DNA from: Halieaceae bacterium
GTDB lineage: Bacteria > Pseudomonadota > Gammaproteobacteria > Pseudomonadales > Halieaceae
Reading direction: 5' to 3'
Length of the DNA: 7,753 nt
Assembly (NCBI GenBank): GCA_011524755.1
Contig: WTJR01000047.1
Span: 1 to 7,753 of the forward strand
Part shown: in pieces, positions 1 to 6,194 of the stretch
Layout: each line of letters opens with the position of its first letter
Position numbering within the stretch: the stretch's first letter is position 1
Position numbers and translations under genes: made by a program
Notes under the pieces: generated by a model
Database searches by the model: none
What the model saw: only the letters and a program-made list of their open reading frames with translations
Told to the model about the DNA's origin: nothing

Positions 1-1118
1 GCAGAGGCTTGGGTCCGCCAATGCTGAGGTACCAGATTCTGAACCGCAGCGTAACTTGGTGCTATCCAAAAGCTGGCGAAGACGGCCGACAATCCCATAA
101 ACACCAGTGCAAAGGGCAGATCGACTGAACCGATCATTAGACGGTGCTCGACTGGCCATAGCAGGAATGCAAGCTGTGTAGGCAGTGCCAGAAAAATCCC
201 GATGGCGGGTACCCATAACTGCCACCGCCGGTCTCGTCGCGCCAATGCGTCGACCATGAGCCCGCTTGAGATAGTCCCTAGACCGCCACCGAACACACCG
301 ATGAGCCCGAGATACAAACCTGCATCGACCAAGCTCATTGAGTGCACTCGCACCAAGAAACTCGGAGACCAAACACCAAGGCCATAGCCCGCAATGCCCG
401 TAAAGCCGACACCGACCATGATGTGGAGAAAGGATGGCAACCTGACAATGTGCTTCAGGGCGCTTAACAGGCCCTGATCGACGACTTCTGAAGCTGCCTT
501 GAGTTTGGGCGGTTCTTTGACCGTCAGTTGAATGAGAGCGGCCAGCAAAACGCCGGGAATACCAAACACCAGAAATACAGTGCGCCAGCCATAAGCTTCG
601 GCAATCACAGCACCACCAAACAGACCAACCAAGATGCCAATATTGGGGGCTGTCGCCAGAATACCTTGAGCAAAGGCCCGCTTTTCCGGAGGGAAGTAAT
701 CTGCGAGCAGCGATTGCGATGGTGGTGTACCGCCCGCCTCGCCAACACCCACGCCAATACGCAGAAGTAGCAAGTGCCAAAACCCCGTGGCTGTTGCGCA
801 TAAGGCGGTGACCGCACTCCAAGTGGTCATGGAGATGGTAAGTACATTGCGTCTTGACCATCTGTCGGCAAGACGAGCCACCGGTATACCCAAGGTGGCA
901 TAAAACAGCGCGAACGCGAGACCCGACAAGAAGCCCATCTGTGTATCGGTCGCACCAAACTCAGCCTTAATCGGCTCGATGAGAATGGTCATCACCTGCC
1001 GATCGACAAAATTGAACACATAACCCAGCGTCAGCAGCGCGAGGACGTAATACCGATAGCGATTCGAATATAAGTGGTGGGGTGCAGAGCTTGTGACGCT
1101 CTGTGCTGAATCATTCAC
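1..1118 (-). CDS. MFS transporter, Spinster-like subgroup (C-terminal end beyond window)
   Basis: Inner-membrane secondary transporter of the major facilitator superfamily; substrate unknown. My translation gives 372 open codons reaching the window edge, so roughly the last 60-80 residues of a usual 430-450 are missing. A hydrophilic N-terminus (about 1-22) precedes TM1 (about 23-45), which carries the FNFVDRQ signature (35-41) typical of Spinster-like MFS proteins. Motif A, GIPVARLADRWSRR (77-90), lies in the TM2-TM3 loop, and GVGEAGG (124-130) with a following TPPSQSLLADYF is also characteristic. Hydrophobic segments continue to the edge, about ten in view. The start is GTG at 1118: an in-frame TAA lies two codons upstream, so no longer start is possible. 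A weak AAGG (1129-1132) sits about 10 nt upstream. It is divergent from the second MFS gene. Family call is firm; substrate cannot be read from sequence. Confidence 0.93.
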   Translation of the reverse strand, partial: MNDSAQSVTSSAPHHLYSNRYRYYVLALLTLGYVFNFVDRQVMTILIEPIKAEFGATDTQMGFLSGLAFALFYATLGIPVARLADRWSRRNVLTISMTTWSAVTALCATATGFWHLLLLRIGVGVGEAGGTPPSQSLLADYFPPEKRAFAQGILATAPNIGILVGLFGGAVIAEAYGWRTVFLVFGIPGVLLAALIQLTVKEPPKLKAASEVVDQGLLSALKHIVRLPSFLHIMVGVGFTGIAGYGLGVWSPSFLVRVHSMSLVDAGLYLGLIGVFGGGLGTISSGLMVDALARRDRRWQLWVPAIGIFLALPTQLAFLLWPVEHRLMIGSVDLPFALVFMGLSAVFASFWIAPSYAAVQNLVPQHWRTQAS

Positions 1119-1153
1119 GGTTTAGCGACCTTTTTATTCATCATTGTTTTCAT
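1115..1153 (-). CDS. Possible 12-residue leader ORF overlapping the MFS start
   Basis: ATG at 1153 opens a 12-codon frame (MKTMMNKKVAKP) that ends with TGA at 1115-1117. This stop overlaps the GTG start (1116-1118) of the minus-strand MFS gene. A GAGG sequence (1160-1163) stands 6 nt before the ATG, a better ribosome-binding arrangement than the one before the MFS GTG. That would fit translational coupling, with ribosomes terminating on the leader and restarting on the transporter. The peptide is too short for homology or coding statistics, so this is a candidate only. The same frame stays open further upstream into the antisense of the neighbouring gene, which weakens the case slightly. Confidence 0.22.
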   Translation of the reverse strand: MKTMMNKKVAKP

Positions 1154-1194
1154 CACACGCCTCACGCTAGACCGAAGACGCCAACGCGGCACCA

Positions 1195-1227
1195 GACTAT
1201 CTCGAAATTCGAGCAGCCCAAATAGTC
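1195..1227. repeat. Nested inverted repeat in the divergent MFS-MFS intergenic region
   Basis: A perfect 13-bp palindrome CTCGAA-A-TTCGAG (1201-1213) is flanked directly on the left by GACTAT (1195-1200) and, after an 8-base interruption, on the right by its reverse complement ATAGTC (1222-1227). ATAGTC occurs again at 1275-1280, overlapping the proposed promoter of the plus-strand MFS gene. Position between two divergent transporter genes fits a regulator-binding site, but I do not recognise the motif. The dyads are seen directly; the function is inference. Confidence 0.45.
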
Positions 1228-1270
1228 CAAACTGACCGTCTAAAAAGATACTCACGGTGCTTTGAACGAC

Positions 1271-1279
1271 TGTTATAGT
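1271..1279 (+). promoter_or_regulatory. Candidate extended -10 promoter for the plus-strand MFS gene
   Basis: TGTTATAGT reads as an extended -10: TG, one spacer base, then TATAGT (1274-1279), five of six matches to the sigma-70 consensus. The -35 region expected around 1251-1256 is poor, which extended -10 promoters can tolerate. Transcription would begin near 1286 and give a leader of about 24 nt before the ATG at 1310. The ATAGTC copy at 1275-1280 overlaps it, so a repressor binding that motif would cover the promoter. Confidence 0.35.
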
Positions 1280-1309
1280 CCCGAACCTAGCCCTCAGTAA
1301 GACCATGCC

Positions 1310-2668
1310 ATGAATCCCGCTTACCATTTGCCTGACCAACCCGTTTTCGCATCGCGCCGAATATTTCTTAACTTCCTGCTGATCACACTGTGCTCGCAAT
1401 TCATGTTCGCGTTGTTGGCAATGAAGGGTGTGTTACTCCCGCAAATCCTGGAATTGTGGGACGTCTCAAAAACGCAGTTTGGTTTATTACTATCGATTTA
1501 CGGACTGGCGAGTAACTTCATGTATGTCGCCCTTTCATGGGCTCAAGACCGATTTGCGCCGCAAAAGCTGATCGCAGTCCCCATGATTATTGGCGGGATT
1601 ACCACCTTCTTCTTGGGAAAGACCTCGGACTTTAATGTGTTACTGGGGCTACTGCTGGTGTTGGCCATCTGCTGCGAAGGCGCATTTTGGCCTGCTATTT
1701 TGTCTTCAGTCAGAAAATCGACGTCTGACGAGCAGCAATCGAAGGTCTTCGGTTTCCTCGAGGGTGGACGGGGCCTGATCGAGTTTCTCCAAAATGCCAT
1801 CACTTTGGGTCTTTACGCCTTCCTTGGATATAGCGTCCTTGGTTTGGAGGTCGCTTTCATGATTAACGGCGGAGTCATGGTGGCGCTGGGTATTGCAAGC
1901 TGGTTTACGCTACCCGACAAACCTCTTCTAAAATCTAGCGATGCCTCCGGCACGATGATGCAGGAGGTTCGCGAGGGAATGAAGCTGACGCTCTCGATGC
2001 CAGAAATTTGGCTGACAGGCCTCGTCGGTTTCTTCGTTTATTTTGCCTACACCAGCCTTCCCTTCTACGTGACCTATCTCAACGAGAGCTTCACTTTGCC
2101 CGCAATTGCAGCATCGATATTCGCTCTTTTCTCAACGTCCGCGGGACGAATCGGTTCGGCCTTCGTGGCGAGCTTTGTGACTAATCGCGTATTCGGGGGT
2201 GCGGTAGGCGGTATGCGAGCAGGCCTCATGGTCGTGGCGGTGTTGGGTGTAGCGCTCGCCCTCCTTCCCAACTCGCAGGACTTTGTTTGGGTTGCAATGG
2301 CATTGCTCGTGCCACTCTTTTTCATGATTTTCTTCATGCGTGCTCTGTATTTCGCACCGTATGGAGAAATGGGGCTACCACAACGCTTTTCAGGCTCTGT
2401 GATTGCGGTCGCCTCATTCGTTGTCTACGCACCCTCCTCGTTCGGTTATCTCTTTTTCGGCGTCATTTCTGACACCTTCCCCGGTCAGGAGGGCTATCGT
2501 TACCTCTTCGCCACACTGGCCACACTCGGTGTGCTGGGTGCTGTCGCTGCTTCGATTTTGCGCAGACGCATGGGAGATGGCCTCAAAGAGCGCATTGCTG
2601 AGAAAGTTACCCTACTCGATGAGAAGCTAGGCCTAGAAGGTGAGGAAAAAACCTTCGCAAAACGATAG
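1310..2668 (+). CDS. MFS transporter, complete (452 aa)
   Basis: Complete inner-membrane major facilitator superfamily permease with about 12 hydrophobic segments. TM1 spans about 20-45, the central cytoplasmic loop about 201-228, and the last TM about 396-416, followed by a charged cytoplasmic tail (417-452). Features seen include the TM2-3 loop ALSWAQDRFAPQK (74-86), a degenerate motif A; GFLEGGRG (148-155); and a C-half stretch RALYFAPYGEMGLP (344-357) of the kind found in many proteins annotated loosely as NarK-like or sugar-phosphate-permease-like MFS. It is clearly a different subgroup from the Spinster-like gene next door. The ATG at 1310 is preceded by only a weak ribosome site. Another ATG at 1305 reads just two codons before a TGA that overlaps the chosen start. 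The gene converges on the exported amidohydrolase 66 bp downstream, so uptake of a hydrolysis product is conceivable but unproven. Confidence 0.92.
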   Translation: MNPAYHLPDQPVFASRRIFLNFLLITLCSQFMFALLAMKGVLLPQILELWDVSKTQFGLLLSIYGLASNFMYVALSWAQDRFAPQKLIAVPMIIGGITTFFLGKTSDFNVLLGLLLVLAICCEGAFWPAILSSVRKSTSDEQQSKVFGFLEGGRGLIEFLQNAITLGLYAFLGYSVLGLEVAFMINGGVMVALGIASWFTLPDKPLLKSSDASGTMMQEVREGMKLTLSMPEIWLTGLVGFFVYFAYTSLPFYVTYLNESFTLPAIAASIFALFSTSAGRIGSAFVASFVTNRVFGGAVGGMRAGLMVVAVLGVALALLPNSQDFVWVAMALLVPLFFMIFFMRALYFAPYGEMGLPQRFSGSVIAVASFVVYAPSSFGYLFFGVISDTFPGQEGYRYLFATLATLGVLGAVAASILRRRMGDGLKERIAEKVTLLDEKLGLEGEEKTFAKR

Positions 2669-2736
2669 GTCTTGCTAGCTCGGCATAGTCGTCTCGGATA
2701 GGTCTTATGTAAATTCGACTCAGGCAGTGGGGTCTT
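2664..2736. repeat. Short direct repeats between convergent genes
   Basis: GATAGGTCTT occurs at 2664-2673 and again at 2697-2706, and the core GGTCTT recurs at 2731-2736, giving spacings of 33 and 30 bp. The first copy covers the MFS stop codon and the last touches the hydrolase stop. I see no stable hairpin with a T-run in the 66-bp gap, so there is no recognisable intrinsic terminator for either convergent gene. The repeats may be chance. Confidence 0.3.
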
Positions 2737-4387
2737 ACGGCGCCTCTGCCGCTCGCGCCGCGGTCACCATATCCCGCACATCGGACAGCAAGGCCTTGGC
2801 GTCATAAATCACACCGTCTTTCACAGTATAGGAAACGCCACCCACCCGCTCGATAACACCGGTATCGCGATTGAGCTTCATGTGACCGGTTCCATAGAGA
2901 AGCTTAAAGTTAGACACGGGATTACCCTCGACAAGGACAATATCAGCCCGCTTACCCGGTGAAATGGAACCAATTTGATCCTCCATTCCTAGAAGCTCCG
3001 CGCCATTGCGCGTCGCCGACTGGACTACTTCTAATGGATGAAAACCGGCCTCCTGTAGCATCTCCAACTCTCGGATGTACCCGAAGCCAAATAGCTTGTA
3101 GATGAATCCCGAGTCCGAGCCTGCAGCAACCCGACCACCGGCATTTTTGAAGTCATTAATGAAACTCATCCAGCGCCTAAAGTTAGCGCGCCAAGCGACT
3201 TCCATACCCGTCGTCCAGTCGAAGTGATAGGAGCCATGAAGCCGCGGGTCAGGCTCAAAGAAACGCATCAAAGCAGGCAACGTATAGTCCTCGTGCCACT
3301 CAGCGTTTCGCTCACGCATGACATCTCGGTTGGCTTCGTAGATGGTAAATGTTGGTACGAGGGTGAAGTTGAGATCGAGCAACTCGTCGATGGTTGCCTG
3401 CCACGTCTCGCTGCCGCGTTCAGCTGACTGCTTCCACAGGTTACCAGCCTCACCAAATCGCCACTGCTCGTCAGAGTAGTTGTAGTCGGCCGGATAGTCC
3501 TGAATGGTGCGGTCGGTGAACATGGCTTCTGGTAAGCCGTACCAGTGCTCCATGCTATCGAGCCCGAGCCGCGCGCTATCCAACACATTCATGTGATACA
3601 CACCGTTTTGATCATGATGGCTCGCTGTGCCCATGCCCTGCTTCTGCGCTTCGTCGTACACCGCTGCCAAGGCTTCCGCCGTTCCACCTCGTAACTTGAC
3701 GCCTTTCGCACCCCGCTTCTTAACGGCGCGAACCCAGGCTCTAGCGCCCTCTTCAGAGCTGATCTCAAATTGCGCTACGGCGGTCCCAGGAAACATCGCG
3801 TAGGGAATGATGTCAGGTGCGGCAATCTCGTTGCGCGCCGCTCGCTCTGACTGACCCACAGTCCACTCAAGACCCATGACGGATCCTGTATCACGCACCG
3901 TGGTAATGCCATGACCCAACCAGAGCTTAAACACATACTCGGGCGGCGTAATTGGCCCCACCACGCCCTCGTAAGGATTCGCGATGTGCACATGGGCATC
4001 AATAAAGCCGGGTAATGCTGTCATGCCCTTTCCATCCAGCCGTCGTTCACCTGGCTGAGGTTTTGGAGGATAGCCTGAGATTTTCTCAATGGTGTTGCCC
4101 GTTACGACGATGGAAACGGGACCTCGCGGAGGAGCACCCAAGCCGTTCACCAGCATGACATTTTCAATGACTAAGCGATCGAATGGCCCTTCACCCTCAT
4201 CAGCACTGCGATCAGGCGCTGGAGGCGGTATGACGACGCCCATCGCCTTAAAGGTTGAGGGCCCCTCCTCACCTGGCTGAACATCGGCAGACCAAGCCAG
4301 CTGTGCAGAACCGAGCGAAAACGACAATAAAATCAACGACAGTGCGTTTACGAAGGCTTTAGTACCGAAGTGTCTGATCAAAATCAT
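2735..4387 (-). CDS. Exported metal-dependent amidohydrolase (imidazolonepropionase/prolidase-like)
   Basis: Amidohydrolase-superfamily enzyme, 550 aa from the chosen start, probably cleaving an amide, lactam or dipeptide bond outside the cytoplasm. Residues 1-34 form a signal peptide: a short basic n-region, a hydrophobic core (about 13-28), and likely cleavage in the GSAQLAWSA region. A beta-rich segment (about 69-125) leads into the metal-binding GFIDAHVH (H132, H134). Further candidate ligands are K231 in GVKLRGG (carboxylated in relatives), H257/H258 in ASHHD, H281 in SMEH, and D425 in AAGSDSG. The C-terminal region has the usual GSISPGKRADIVLVEGNP stretch. This set fits the Met-dependent hydrolase group containing Xaa-Pro dipeptidase-like enzymes; the substrate is uncertain. 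The frame continues upstream to a GTG at 4495 overlapping the GNAT stop, but that would put 36 hydrophilic residues before the signal peptide, so ATG 4387 is preferred despite lacking a clear ribosome site. Confidence 0.92.
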   Translation of the reverse strand: MILIRHFGTKAFVNALSLILLSFSLGSAQLAWSADVQPGEEGPSTFKAMGVVIPPPAPDRSADEGEGPFDRLVIENVMLVNGLGAPPRGPVSIVVTGNTIEKISGYPPKPQPGERRLDGKGMTALPGFIDAHVHIANPYEGVVGPITPPEYVFKLWLGHGITTVRDTGSVMGLEWTVGQSERAARNEIAAPDIIPYAMFPGTAVAQFEISSEEGARAWVRAVKKRGAKGVKLRGGTAEALAAVYDEAQKQGMGTASHHDQNGVYHMNVLDSARLGLDSMEHWYGLPEAMFTDRTIQDYPADYNYSDEQWRFGEAGNLWKQSAERGSETWQATIDELLDLNFTLVPTFTIYEANRDVMRERNAEWHEDYTLPALMRFFEPDPRLHGSYHFDWTTGMEVAWRANFRRWMSFINDFKNAGGRVAAGSDSGFIYKLFGFGYIRELEMLQEAGFHPLEVVQSATRNGAELLGMEDQIGSISPGKRADIVLVEGNPVSNFKLLYGTGHMKLNRDTGVIERVGGVSYTVKDGVIYDAKALLSDVRDMVTAARAAEAP

Positions 4388-4434
4388 AGGTTTGAAGTCG
4401 TCCGTAAGAGAGTGCCTGGAATGGTTTCTATGTG

Positions 4435-4455
4435 CGTCAGACCTTGTGTCTGACG
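4435..4455. promoter_or_regulatory. Perfect 8+8 bp inverted repeat upstream of the amidohydrolase: candidate operator
   Basis: CGTCAGAC (4435-4442), a 5-base spacer, then GTCTGACG (4448-4455) make a 21-bp perfect dyad in the 104 bp between the GNAT stop and the hydrolase ATG. Size and symmetry suit a dimeric regulator such as a TetR- or GntR-type protein, or a small RNA hairpin in the leader. On the minus strand a CATAAT (-10-like, five of six, 4464-4469) ends 8 bp before it, placing the dyad at about the transcription start. The -35 is weak. No regulator gene lies in the window. Confidence 0.45.
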
Positions 4456-4463
4456 TGACGTTT

Positions 4464-4469
4464 ATTATG
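4464..4469 (-). promoter_or_regulatory. Candidate -10 element for the amidohydrolase
   Basis: On the minus strand CATAAT matches five of six -10 consensus bases and lies about 77 bp before the hydrolase ATG, within the leader after the GNAT stop. No good -35 is visible 16-18 bp upstream. If used, it would give the hydrolase its own promoter, independent of read-through from the GNAT gene. The placement next to the inverted repeat is the main reason to list it. Confidence 0.25.
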
Positions 4470-4491
4470 TGATGAAAATTACTGCCTTTTC

Positions 4492-4941
4492 TCACCCTGA
4501 GGCAAGATCGAAGCTGTACTTCCTGAATTCAGTATCGAGCTCATAACCCAACGCCTCATAAACCGATTGTGCTGTCACGTTCGTGTGTGCCGTCTCAAGA
4601 TCCACGCGAAAAGCGCCCTTCGCTTTTGCCCAGTCATGCGCGAAGCGCAGAAGTGACGTGCCCACCCCCTTTGCTCGTGCTGTCGGTACCACATACAAAT
4701 CATAGAGAACAAAAAACGGCTGCATCGCCACAGAGCAAAACGCCGGGTACAGCTGCGTAAATCCCAGCACTGTCTCAGGGTCCTCGAATACGAAGATGTG
4801 GCTTCGCTGACAAGAAAGATTTTCTTTTAGGCACTGTGCCGCACCGTCCAGATCACTCGTTTGCTCGTAAAACACTCGGTATGCATCGAATAATGGTGAA
4901 ATGGCTTCGACATCGTTAAGCGCTGCTTCTCGTATGCTCAT
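4492..4941 (-). CDS. GNAT family N-acetyltransferase
   Basis: Small cytoplasmic acetyltransferase of 149 aa, the usual length of a single-domain GNAT. It should transfer an acetyl group from acetyl-CoA to an amine; the acceptor is unknown. The N-terminal strand IREA (3-6) and helix open the fold. Motif A lies at 79-98: the strand LYDLYVVP, then R89-A-K-G92-V-G94, which matches the Q/R-x-x-G-x-G/A pyrophosphate-binding loop. Motif B follows, with N121, S126, Y128 and LGYE (131-134). The ATG at 4941 has a GAGG (4947-4950) five bases upstream, a convincing start. The stop TGA (4492-4494) overlaps an in-frame GTG of the hydrolase frame, and the two genes may be co-transcribed. The substrate cannot be inferred from the hydrolase neighbour with confidence. 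Confidence 0.93.
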   Translation of the reverse strand: MSIREAALNDVEAISPLFDAYRVFYEQTSDLDGAAQCLKENLSCQRSHIFVFEDPETVLGFTQLYPAFCSVAMQPFFVLYDLYVVPTARAKGVGTSLLRFAHDWAKAKGAFRVDLETAHTNVTAQSVYEALGYELDTEFRKYSFDLASG

Positions 4942-5049
4942 GGCAACCTCATGGACTCATCGAACTCGTTACACTGCCGAGCGTACACCGTTAAGGGTCA
5001 GGTAATCCAAGCCTGAAACGAAGAACATTAAATCTGTTGAGATCGCCGA
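4942..5049. other. Divergent intergenic region, GNAT / FAD oxidoreductase
   Basis: These 108 bp should hold promoters for both divergent genes. I see only weak elements: a TTAAAT (5028-5033) without a matching -35 on the plus strand, and a short inverted repeat TCAGG (4998-5002) / CCTGA (5012-5016) with a 9-base spacer. Neither is strong enough to call separately. Confidence 0.3.
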
Positions 5050-6171
5050 ATGTCCCGACGTCAAACAAAAGCTCAAACCGTTGTCATTATTGGCATGGGC
5101 GACACCGGCGTATTGGTGGCTACTCGGCTGAGCCGTTATTTCAACGTCATTGGCATCAGCACCAAGCCCAATCTTGTCAGCGGGCAGGAACTGGGCAAAC
5201 GACTGGCGGATTTGAGTTGGTGGAACCGGTACTACAATACGCCACTGCGACGATTCAAAGCGCTCGCGGATGTTGAAATCCATCATGCCAAAGCTGAATG
5301 CGTCGACCTCGCCGCTAAAACGGTGGTAGTGGTTGATCCGAGCAATCATGAAACAGTAATCCCCTTTGACTTCCTGGTCATTGCGTCGGGCACCTCTAAC
5401 GGGTTCTGGCGCGACGACCACTTGCGGTCAGAGGCGCAAATCGATGAACGGCTGGAGCAAGACGCAGCGGCTATTCGCGACGCCAATACCGTCGCCATTG
5501 TTGGAGGTGGGCCCTGCGGTGTGAGTTGTGCCTTGAACATCCGTCGCGCTTACCCTGAGAAAATGGTCTCTCTCTATATCTCAGCGGATCTCCCGCTCCC
5601 TGGATATCACGACGAGGCTCGACGGTATTACCACCGCGAATTGACTGATGCGGGCGTACAAATTTTCAGCGGGCATCGAGCTATCGCCGAGGAGCCTGCG
5701 CCCAGCGCAGGAACCATACGGTTTGAGTCGGGCCAGTCCGTGGTGGCTGATGCCATCATATGGTCTACGGGCAATCGCAAACCGCATACACGGTTCCTAC
5801 CCGACGCCCTTCTCGACGATGAAGGGTTTGTAAAAACCAAAGATACGCTTGAAGTGGTCGGTAGCGACTGTCTTTTCGCCATCGGTGATGTGGCATCAAC
5901 CGATCCGGCGCGATCATCTGCTCGAAATTGGGCCTACGGTATTTTGGTGAACAACATCAAACGCAAGGCCGCTGGTAAGGCGCCAAATAAGCATTACGCC
6001 CCTCCAGCGAATCGATGGGGGTCAATTGTTGGGCCACAGGATGATGGACTCACACTGCATCAGGACTCCGGCAAGACAACGCGTCTTTCACGCTGGCTCG
6101 TGGAGAATCTCCTACTCCCAACTGTCGTTCAACGAGTGATTTATCGGGGCGTCAAAAGCCTGCGGGGCTGA
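5050..6171 (+). CDS. FAD/NAD(P)-binding oxidoreductase (NDH-2/AIF-like fold)
   Basis: Flavoprotein of 373 aa with the two-dinucleotide-binding-domain architecture of the pyridine nucleotide-disulfide oxidoreductase superfamily, closest in style to AIF/FSP1/NDH-2 proteins. The FAD site starts with VVIIGMGDTG (11-20), and VIASGTS (110-116) is the ATG-like motif. The NAD(P) site is VAIVGGGPCG (148-157). IWSTGNRKP (237-245) and LFAIGDVAS (275-283) complete the flavin site. No CxxxxC redox disulfide is present, so it is not a dithiol reductase. Strand beta-2 ends in GISTKP (35-40), where most relatives have an acidic residue holding the FAD ribose. The C-terminus (about 345-368) looks amphipathic and basic, possibly a peripheral membrane contact, which would suit quinone reduction. 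The ATG at 5050 has a GAGA (5039-5042) seven bases upstream. Electron acceptor unknown; it converges on the dioxygenase-like gene. Confidence 0.92.
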   Translation: MSRRQTKAQTVVIIGMGDTGVLVATRLSRYFNVIGISTKPNLVSGQELGKRLADLSWWNRYYNTPLRRFKALADVEIHHAKAECVDLAAKTVVVVDPSNHETVIPFDFLVIASGTSNGFWRDDHLRSEAQIDERLEQDAAAIRDANTVAIVGGGPCGVSCALNIRRAYPEKMVSLYISADLPLPGYHDEARRYYHRELTDAGVQIFSGHRAIAEEPAPSAGTIRFESGQSVVADAIIWSTGNRKPHTRFLPDALLDDEGFVKTKDTLEVVGSDCLFAIGDVASTDPARSSARNWAYGILVNNIKRKAAGKAPNKHYAPPANRWGSIVGPQDDGLTLHQDSGKTTRLSRWLVENLLLPTVVQRVIYRGVKSLRG

Positions 6172-6194
6172 AGACGTTCTTTTACGGTTTCCGC

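Noticed and set aside
1305..1313. A two-codon ORF (ATG CCA TGA) overlapping the MFS start
   Set aside because: A chance ATG five bases upstream explains it and no clear ribosome site precedes it.
1115..1399. A 94-codon minus-strand ORF spanning the MFS-MFS intergenic region
   Set aside because: Its first part is antisense to the N-terminus of the plus-strand MFS gene and the translation resembles no family. Only the last 12 codons, with their own ribosome site, are kept as a leader candidate.
4969..5421. A 150-codon minus-strand ORF over the start of the FAD oxidoreductase
   Set aside because: It is mostly antisense to a clearly real gene with intact FAD and NAD(P) motifs, has no domain signature, and ends in the intergenic gap.
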